Assembly: GCA_951800155.1 (NCBI GenBank) | Contig: CATOJL010000012.1 | Span: forward strand, 1 to 18,392 | Length of the DNA: 18,392 bases | From: an uncultured Bacilli bacterium | GTDB lineage: Bacteria > Bacillota_I > Bacilli_A > RF39 > UBA660 | Reading direction: 5' to 3' | In this document: in pieces, positions 13,396 to 18,392 of the stretch | Layout of the letters: the number at the start of each line of letters is the position of its first letter | How positions within the stretch are numbered: position 1 is the first letter of the stretch | The notes under the pieces: generated by a model | What the model saw: only the letters and a program-made list of their open reading frames with translations | Databases searched by the model: none | What the model was told of the DNA's origin: nothing | Position numbers and translations under genes: made by a program

Positions 13396-13857
13396 ATGAG
13401 AAAGCGAAGAACAGATTATTTATCAGGATTTATTGTTAATCAATATCCTATTGAAAAATTTAAAGAAGTTATAATTATTACCTTAGATATAGCAGAAATA
13501 TTTTTAACAGAGCTTGAGGAGGGATTTAACTATGATTCTTCTTCTATTGCCTCTTATGGTAAAAAGTATGGCACAAGCGGGAAAAGGGATTGTAACAAAA
13601 TTGAATCTATCTATATAAATGATATGCGAGAAATAGAGACTATGAAAAAATTTTTGAATGGGTATTATAATGCTTTTTATTCTCTGAATGAAGAGGAGAA
13701 AAATGTATTTGTTTCAACCTTCATAGACAAAATGACGGATTTAGAAATTATAGATAAATATAAGACAAATTCAAATCAGATAAGAATTGTACGAAAAAGT
13801 GCTATTGTAAAATTTTGTTTAAAATCAGGAATTAATAAGTTTGTCAATTTAATTTAA
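13396..13857 (+). CDS. ArpU/sigma region 4-like transcription regulator
   Basis: The protein has 153 residues. The C-terminal part resembles sigma-70 region 4 and phage late regulators of the ArpU/RinA type: FYSLNEEEKNVFVSTFIDKMTDLEIIDKYKTNSNQIRIVRKSAIVKF gives a helix ending in a helix-turn-helix, with the usual LNEEEK entry and TDLEIIDKYKTNSNQI recognition pair. The N-terminal 90 residues are charged and helical with no known domain. The start is ATG 13396 with AGGGGG 6 bases upstream. Such proteins commonly activate phage or integrative-element genes, so control of the downstream surface-protein genes is a reasonable guess. No membrane segment is seen. Confidence 0.6.
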   Translation: MRKRRTDYLSGFIVNQYPIEKFKEVIIITLDIAEIFLTELEEGFNYDSSSIASYGKKYGTSGKRDCNKIESIYINDMREIETMKKFLNGYYNAFYSLNEEEKNVFVSTFIDKMTDLEIIDKYKTNSNQIRIVRKSAIVKFCLKSGINKFVNLI

Positions 13858-13891
13858 GTGAGTTTATAGGGAGCTCATTAAAAAACTAATT

Positions 13892-13945
13892 AAGGAGGTG
13901 AGTAATTATATGATTTTTATTTTTAAAAGATTAAAAATTCCATAA
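13892..13945 (+). other. Very strong ribosome site with an 11-codon frame
   Basis: AAGGAGGTGAG (13892-13902), nearly fully complementary to the 16S rRNA tail, precedes ATG 13910, which opens MIFIFKRLKIP and stops at 13943-13945. The distance (11 bases) is slightly long. It may encode a leader peptide or be the leftover start of a deleted gene. Confidence 0.35.
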
Positions 13946-13960
13946 ATTTGAAAAAAACTC

Positions 13961-13989
13961 TTGCAAAATTTCTATTTTTGAGTGATAAA
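13961..13989 (+). promoter_or_regulatory. Probable promoter of the linker protein gene
   Basis: TTGCAA (13961-13966), 17 bases, GATAAA (13984-13989). Transcription near 13996 would leave a leader of about 124 bases before ATG 14120. I see no clear stem or known riboswitch in that leader. Confidence 0.5.
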
Positions 13990-14119
13990 TATAAGTACAA
14001 AGAAGTTATATATTTTGCTTGTTTTAGGCGATTTAAGGCACTTAATGTCAATGGCTAATATATTGTCTGTCAAAATATTTATTGCTCTTAAATAGTGATT
14101 TATAGAGAAGAGGGAATTT

Positions 14120-14776
14120 ATGAAAAAAAAGAAAAGTGTAATAGTAGTATGTGTAGTATTATTTCTTCTATGTTTAGGAATAGGGTGCTGTGTTATTTAT
14201 CATAATAATACATCAAATAAAAGTGAAACCACTAAACAAGAAAATAAATTAAATAATGAAAAAGGTTCAAATGAAGAACAACAAGAAGAGAGCAATTCAC
14301 AACAAGATAATTCTGATATAGATAGTTCTAAAGATGTGGAAAATAGTGATGAAAAGTCTCAAAATGGTGAAAGTCAAAATAATTCATCAAATAATAACAA
14401 TGATGAAAAAAATAACACATCATCACAAGAGGAGAGTAAGCCTACGATTAAACATGAAAATCAAAGCAATAATTCATCACAAAGTACACAAACAACTCCG
14501 AAAGAAGAAAATAAGCCACAACAAACTGTACCAGTAGAAACTACTCAGCCTTGGATAGACATGGGTATTTCAGAATATGATTATTATAATTCGCCAATGT
14601 GGAATTGGGCTACTGTTGATTTTAGTATATCAGAGTATGGTACTCGTGAGGCAGCGGAGAAGGCGTGTGATGAAAGAGGTCAAGAAAAAGTAAAAGAAGG
14701 ATATTCATCGTATGGGTGTACTCCTCTTAATAGTCACTCAGGCAAATATTTGGGGGAAATGATAAATTTGAGTTAA
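14120..14776 (+). CDS. Membrane-anchored extracellular protein with N/S/Q/E-rich linker
   Basis: The protein has 218 residues. A basic start (MKKKKS) and one hydrophobic helix (about 6-27, ending GIGCCVIYH) anchor it. The GCC is not a clean lipobox, so a single-pass anchor is more likely than a lipoprotein. Residues about 30-140 are a disordered linker dominated by Asn, Ser, Gln, Glu and Lys. The last 75 residues form a compact domain, QPWIDMGISEYDYYN then REAAEKACDERGQEK and SSYGCTPLNSHSGKYLG, with two cysteines that could pair outside the cell. I do not recognise it. The start is ATG 14120 with AGAGGG upstream. A strong terminator follows. Its place directly before the thioester adhesin suggests a cell-surface role. 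Confidence 0.75.
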   Translation: MKKKKSVIVVCVVLFLLCLGIGCCVIYHNNTSNKSETTKQENKLNNEKGSNEEQQEESNSQQDNSDIDSSKDVENSDEKSQNGESQNNSSNNNNDEKNNTSSQEESKPTIKHENQSNNSSQSTQTTPKEENKPQQTVPVETTQPWIDMGISEYDYYNSPMWNWATVDFSISEYGTREAAEKACDERGQEKVKEGYSSYGCTPLNSHSGKYLGEMINLS

Positions 14777-14787
14777 TATTTATATAT

Positions 14788-14808
14788 ACACCGTTATCGG
14801 TGTTTTTT
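14788..14808 (+). terminator. Rho-independent terminator
   Basis: ACACCG (14788-14793) pairs with CGGTGT (14798-14803) around TTAT, followed by a T run to 14808. It lies 11 bases after the stop of the linker protein gene, so the adhesin gene needs its own promoter or read-through. Confidence 0.85.
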
Positions 14809-14879
14809 AAATGGTTTAAAATTATAAGAAAGAAGATGATAATATTAAAAAACTAATAAATTTATTTATTTTATCTACT

Positions 14880-17800
14880 TTGATAGCAAGTCTTTTTTTA
14901 GGAATGAAAAAGGTTCATGCGGAAACCTATTCAGGTCAAATTGCTGAAAAAGAGTGGATAAATGGAATATTCATAAAAAAAAGCATGCCAACAGGAAGTA
15001 GCTATAAATACGAACAAGCTAGATTTATACGAAGAAGTGATGGGCAATTTGTATATTGCTTGCAACCTTATGTATTTGTAGAACCAGGCGCTACTTATCA
15101 AGTTGAAAAGAATGATTATTTACAAGTTGTTAATATGACACAAGAACAATGGAATCGTGTTCGATTACTAGCATATTATGGTTATGGATATGGAAATCAT
15201 ACAGAGGATAAATGGTATGCTGTTACACAACTTTTAATTTGGAGAACTGTTTCTCCTAATACTCAAATATTTTTTACCAACACGATGAATGGTACGAGAA
15301 ACGACAGCCTATATGTTAATGAAATAAATGAAATTAATGATTTAATTTCAAATCATCATGTTATACCTAATTTTAATAATGGTACTTTAACACTTTCAAT
15401 AGGACAAACTATATCTTTAAATGATGAAAATGATGTTTTATCGAATTATAAAATTACATCTACTGATGGTGTAAGTGCTAGTATTGAGGGAAATACTTTA
15501 AATATCACTGCAACAGAAATTGGTTCATCAACGATTAATTTAAAAAAATCTGATACAAAATATAGTACACCACCAATGATTTATTATTCTTCCTATTCGC
15601 AAGATGTATTTAGTGTAGGATATTATGACCCTGTTTTTTCTTCCTTGAGTTTAAATGTTGTAGGTGCTAAAATTAAAGTCGTAAAAGTAGATAGCGAGAC
15701 AAATTCCTGTACACCACAGGGACAAGCAAATCTAACTGGGGCAAAATACAATGTGATAGATTCTAATAATAATATTGTAAGCACATTGACTATTGGAGAT
15801 GACTTTACAGCAATAACTGATTATTTACCTTTAGGACAATATACAATAAAAGAAGTATCACCAAGTACAGGCTATCAATTAGACGATACTGTTTATACAG
15901 TCGATGTGAATACGAGTGATACATTTGAAGTTACAGTAAAAGAAAATGTAATTAAAGGACGTATTAAAGTAAATAAGGTAGATGCTGATACGAATATGTG
16001 TACTCCGAGTGGAAATGCTAGTTTAGTAGGGGCTATATATGAAGTATTTGATAAAGATAACGCAGTAGTAGATACATTAATTACAGGAAATGATTGTAGT
16101 ACACTTTCTAAAGAACTTCCGTATGGGAATTATAAAGTGAAAGAAAAAACACCGAGTACAGGGTATAATTTGGATACCAATACTTACGAGGTTACTATAA
16201 ATCAAAATAGTACTGTGGAGATTACTTCAAGAGAAGAGATTCTTAAGGGGTATATTAAAATTACCAAAGTAGATAGTGAAACAAATGCTTGTACACCACA
16301 GGGACAAGCTAGTTTAATTGGGGCTACATTTGAAGTATTGAATTGGAATAATACGATTGTGGATACCTTAACTATTGGGAATGATTGTACTGCAACTTCT
16401 AAGTTGTTACCTTTAGGGCAATATACTGTAAGAGAAAAAGAGGCGAGCATAGGGTATTATATAAATAGTGAAGTTTTTAATATAGATATTTCCAATGCAA
16501 CAGAGTATCCTCTTACAGTAAAAGAGGAAGTAATTAAGAATTATATTAGTATTCTTAAACAATACGATTACGTGGACGGTAATTCTACAATATTGAACGC
16601 AGAATCAAACATAATTTTTGAAATTTTCTATCCAAGTGGGCAAAAATATTCACAAGTTACAACCGATAAAAATGGCTATGCCACTATTGAAATTCCTTAT
16701 GGAAAGTGGATATTTCATCAAGTAAATACCAATGAGGGTTTTAACAAAATTCATGATTTTACGATTACAGTTGATGAAACTACTCCAAGAGAACATTATT
16801 ATAATATTTTAAATAATAAATTGTCCGCATACTTACAAATTGTTAAAAAAGATAAGGAAACAGGAAAGACAATCGCCTTACCTAATACCACTTTTAAAAT
16901 TCTAAATACGGATACAAATCAATTTGTAAGTCAATTCGTAGGTGGAATTGTTCATAGCACTTTCAAAACAAATGAGAATGGTGTTGTTGTTACCTATTTG
17001 AAATTAGAAGCAGGGAATTATAGAATTGTTGAAATTCAAGCACCAGATGGATATTTAATAGATAACGAGGGATTAGATTTTACTATTGGTTCTAATACTG
17101 AGTATAAATATACGAATTATGGAACTTTTATTGTTGTTAATTTTGAAAATACACCTATTAAGGGGCGTATTGAAATTAATAAAAAAGGAGAAAATCCAAT
17201 TTTCAAAGATGGAAAAATTGAATATGAACAAATCCCATTACAAAATGTTGAATTTCAAATTTATGCTGATGAGGACATTGTAAGTTCAGATGGGCAACAT
17301 CTTTATTATAAAAAAGGAGAATTGGTTTCTACACTTATTACAAATGAAAATGGTTACGCAATAAGTGATTTATTACCACTTGGAAAATATTATTTATTTG
17401 AAACTAAAACACATGATACTCATGTACTTGATACGAAAGAGTATCATTTTATTTTGCAAGCAACTAATGATAAAGTGGCTATTGTTTATGAAACCTATAA
17501 AGGATTAAACATTTATGGTGATTCATTAATAAAGAAAATTAATAAACTTCAAATAGATATTAAAGAAGTAGATATAAAAATTGAAAAGATTTACATGGAC
17601 AGATTAGAAGATATTATATCAGCGGACACTTATAAAAAAATGAGTGAAAAACTAGAATCAAAAAAGCAAGAAATGATTAAAGAAACAGAAGAACTTCAAA
17701 AATCCTACAATGAATATACAGAAGATCAATCAATGGACAAGTTGCTTGAAACAACAACAATTGTAAAAGAATACATGAAGGCAAGAAAGAATCAAAAAAG

Positions 17801-17897
17801 AGATTTTCTAATAAAAATTATTGATAGGATAGAAATATATCAAGATAAAATAATTGATGTTCACTTTAAATTAAAATCATTAGGAATTACAATGTAA
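14880..17897 (+). CDS. Thioester-domain surface protein with SpaA-like repeats, fused at its end to a serine-recombinase tail
   Basis: Read from TTG 14880 the product has 1005 residues. A signal peptide ends in VHA-ET (residue 15). The n-region (IKKLINLFILST) is encoded upstream in frame, but no standard start precedes it. Residues about 40-165 form a Gram-positive thioester domain: Cys60 in VYCLQP and Gln117 in VTQLLIW are the expected bond-forming pair, which binds host or surface amines covalently. Three 97-residue SpaA/Cna-B-like repeats follow at 262-358, 359-455 and 456-552, then three divergent ones to about 875. No LPXTG motif or C-terminal membrane helix is present. From about 881 the sequence becomes a charged coiled coil (LIKKINKLQIDIKEVDIK, MDRLEDIISADTYKKMSEKL, FLIKIIDRIEIYQDK), typical of large serine recombinase C-termini. 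The adhesin is probably unanchored. Confidence 0.8.
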   Translation: MIASLFLGMKKVHAETYSGQIAEKEWINGIFIKKSMPTGSSYKYEQARFIRRSDGQFVYCLQPYVFVEPGATYQVEKNDYLQVVNMTQEQWNRVRLLAYYGYGYGNHTEDKWYAVTQLLIWRTVSPNTQIFFTNTMNGTRNDSLYVNEINEINDLISNHHVIPNFNNGTLTLSIGQTISLNDENDVLSNYKITSTDGVSASIEGNTLNITATEIGSSTINLKKSDTKYSTPPMIYYSSYSQDVFSVGYYDPVFSSLSLNVVGAKIKVVKVDSETNSCTPQGQANLTGAKYNVIDSNNNIVSTLTIGDDFTAITDYLPLGQYTIKEVSPSTGYQLDDTVYTVDVNTSDTFEVTVKENVIKGRIKVNKVDADTNMCTPSGNASLVGAIYEVFDKDNAVVDTLITGNDCSTLSKELPYGNYKVKEKTPSTGYNLDTNTYEVTINQNSTVEITSREEILKGYIKITKVDSETNACTPQGQASLIGATFEVLNWNNTIVDTLTIGNDCTATSKLLPLGQYTVREKEASIGYYINSEVFNIDISNATEYPLTVKEEVIKNYISILKQYDYVDGNSTILNAESNIIFEIFYPSGQKYSQVTTDKNGYATIEIPYGKWIFHQVNTNEGFNKIHDFTITVDETTPREHYYNILNNKLSAYLQIVKKDKETGKTIALPNTTFKILNTDTNQFVSQFVGGIVHSTFKTNENGVVVTYLKLEAGNYRIVEIQAPDGYLIDNEGLDFTIGSNTEYKYTNYGTFIVVNFENTPIKGRIEINKKGENPIFKDGKIEYEQIPLQNVEFQIYADEDIVSSDGQHLYYKKGELVSTLITNENGYAISDLLPLGKYYLFETKTHDTHVLDTKEYHFILQATNDKVAIVYETYKGLNIYGDSLIKKINKLQIDIKEVDIKIEKIYMDRLEDIISADTYKKMSEKLESKKQEMIKETEELQKSYNEYTEDQSMDKLLETTTIVKEYMKARKNQKRDFLIKIIDRIEIYQDKIIDVHFKLKSLGITM
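15663..16535 (+). repeat. Three 291-bp tandem repeats encoding SpaA-like domains
   Basis: The units are 15663-15953, 15954-16244 and 16245-16535, each 97 codons. Each begins with a strand of the form (R/K/Y)IKVxKVD, followed by an (E/D)TNxCTPxG segment and ending in (T/S)VKE or similar. Units 1 and 3 are closer to each other (CTPQGQA, LPLGQYT) than to unit 2 (CTPSGNA, LPYGNYK). Units 2 and 3 have a second Cys in GNDC; unit 1 has GDDF instead. Confidence 0.85.
17523..17894 (+). other. Serine-recombinase-like C-terminal segment inside the adhesin frame
   Basis: Residues about 882-1005 of the adhesin frame resemble the part of large serine recombinases after the zinc ribbon: a long coiled coil followed by a short beta-rich end (RIEIYQDKIIDVHFKL). 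The catalytic serine domain and DNA-binding domains of such an enzyme are absent from this window. The segment is therefore a remnant joined in frame to the adhesin by deletion or integration. Confidence 0.7.
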
Positions 17898-17904
17898 AGT
17901 TTTA

Positions 17905-17936
17905 TTGATACTATGAAAAATAGTATCAAATTTTTT
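17905..17936 (+). terminator. Terminator after the adhesin-recombinase frame
   Basis: TTGATACTAT (17905-17914) pairs exactly with ATAGTATCAA (17920-17929) around GAAAA, followed by ATTTTTT. It is seven bases after the stop codon and is the natural end of the recombinase transcript. Confidence 0.85.
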
Positions 17937-18392
17937 ATAACTAACGGTAATCACATAGGTGTTTTTTTGTTTCAACAAAAAAATGCTATTCTTAACAAAA
18001 TTACAGGTTGTTTGAATACAATAGTAGATAGAGATTTCGAACAATTCAATCAGGGTGGCAAAGACTTCATTGGAGTGCAGATTGAATAGAAACATTAGTC
18101 GTTCCTTTAAAATTAGGTTTCATCTATAATGGTTTATATAGTTTATGAAAAATTGTGTCATTAGCAAAGAAAGTTATCATAAGAAAGCATTTATTCATTT
18201 TATGGAAGTTGTTAAGGGATTTAATGATATAAAATAAAAGTCGATAACACAATCTTTTTTTATTAGATTGTAAAGTTATTATATCTTTTCAGTAAAAAAG
18301 AGTAAAAATAAATAAAAGGTAAAAAATAGATAAAATTTAATAAAAAATAAATATATCTATTTTTTTCTTCACAAAATAAGAAAACAGAACCA
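17937..18392. other. AT-rich region without a convincing gene
   Basis: Two tiny frames can be read, both weak. TTG 17967 to 18089 (40 codons, with ILNKITGCLNTIVDRDFEQF) has no ribosome site. ATG 18145 to 18237 (30 codons) also lacks one. ACAATCT / AGATTGT (18249-18255 / 18265-18271) is a 7-bp hairpin without a T-tract after it. From 18290 onward the plus strand is almost only A with some T and G, with repeated GTAAAAA-like pieces. I see no gene, tRNA or attachment site that I can support. Confidence 0.5.

Noticed and set aside
13996..14119. Known riboswitch in the leader of the linker protein gene
   Set aside because: No conserved riboswitch core or stable stem could be recognised by eye.
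14334..14537. 67-codon plus-strand frame inside the linker protein gene
   Set aside because: Frame-shifted reading of the Asn/Gln/Glu-rich repeats, rich in Lys/His/Ile, without its own ribosome site.
16202..16450. 82-codon minus-strand frame inside the adhesin
   Set aside because: Antisense shadow of a SpaA repeat.
17880..18095. 71-codon minus-strand frame after the adhesin
   Set aside because: It starts in AT-rich DNA without a ribosome site, crosses the terminator hairpin and shows no recognisable protein features.
1..18392. Mycoplasma-type genetic code (TGA = Trp)
   Set aside because: All recognised proteins run full length with TGG for Trp and contain no in-frame TGA.

Overview
The window comes from a very AT-rich Gram-positive bacterium. 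The gene order DUF1934 (ywiB-like) - argS - rpoE (RNA polymerase delta subunit) is the Bacillus-type arrangement. Shine-Dalgarno sites are AGGAGG-like, promoters are classic TTGaca-N16/17-TATAAT, and tryptophan is encoded by TGG. None of the 20 stop codons of the called genes is TGA (15 TAA, 5 TAG). This fits a low-GC member of the Bacilli, in the Erysipelotrichia / RF39 direction close to the Mollicutes, using the standard code. The lineage is my inference; no RNA gene is present to confirm it.

Layout. (1) 1-5950, ordinary chromosome: the tail of an upstream gene, the ywiB-like gene, argS, rpoE, a decayed reading frame (about 2734-2991), a CmpB-type membrane protein, two M15 (VanY-type) carboxypeptidases on the minus strand, and a divergent UPF0316 (YebE-like) membrane protein. 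Strong promoters and start-deciding sites can be read at 83-111 and 5336-5402. (2) 5950-7600: a Fic-domain gene whose catalytic motif is destroyed, followed by a metallophosphoesterase and a perfect 14-bp hairpin. (3) 7600-8920: a 125-bp segment bounded by inverted repeats, a small coiled-coil gene, and two Xre-type regulators. A cluster of inverted half-sites (8123-8192) lies between the divergent pair. (4) 8920-12700: a small secreted beta-rich protein with no known family, a long intercistronic hairpin, and a three-gene MacB/LolD-type ABC transporter (ATPase and two FtsX-like permeases) with overlapping cistrons. This has the layout of a secreted peptide with a dedicated export or immunity pump. 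(5) 12700-14810: two consecutive promoter-hairpin-terminator units that could be short RNAs, several tiny ORFs, a sigma-region-4/ArpU-like regulator, and a membrane-anchored protein with a long N/S/Q/E linker. (6) 14840-17897: a thioester-domain surface protein with SpaA/Cna-B-like repeats. Its expected sortase-anchor end is replaced, in frame, by about 120 residues resembling the C-terminus of a large serine recombinase. (7) 17898-18392: a terminator and AT-rich DNA without a convincing gene.

The region from about 6 kb onward reads as accessory DNA: regulators, a toxin-like secreted protein with a pump, an adhesin and a recombinase remnant. The two most unusual observations are the adhesin-recombinase fusion, and the absence of any ATG/GTG/TTG start where both secreted proteins (9179 and 14880) need one to include the basic part of the signal peptide.
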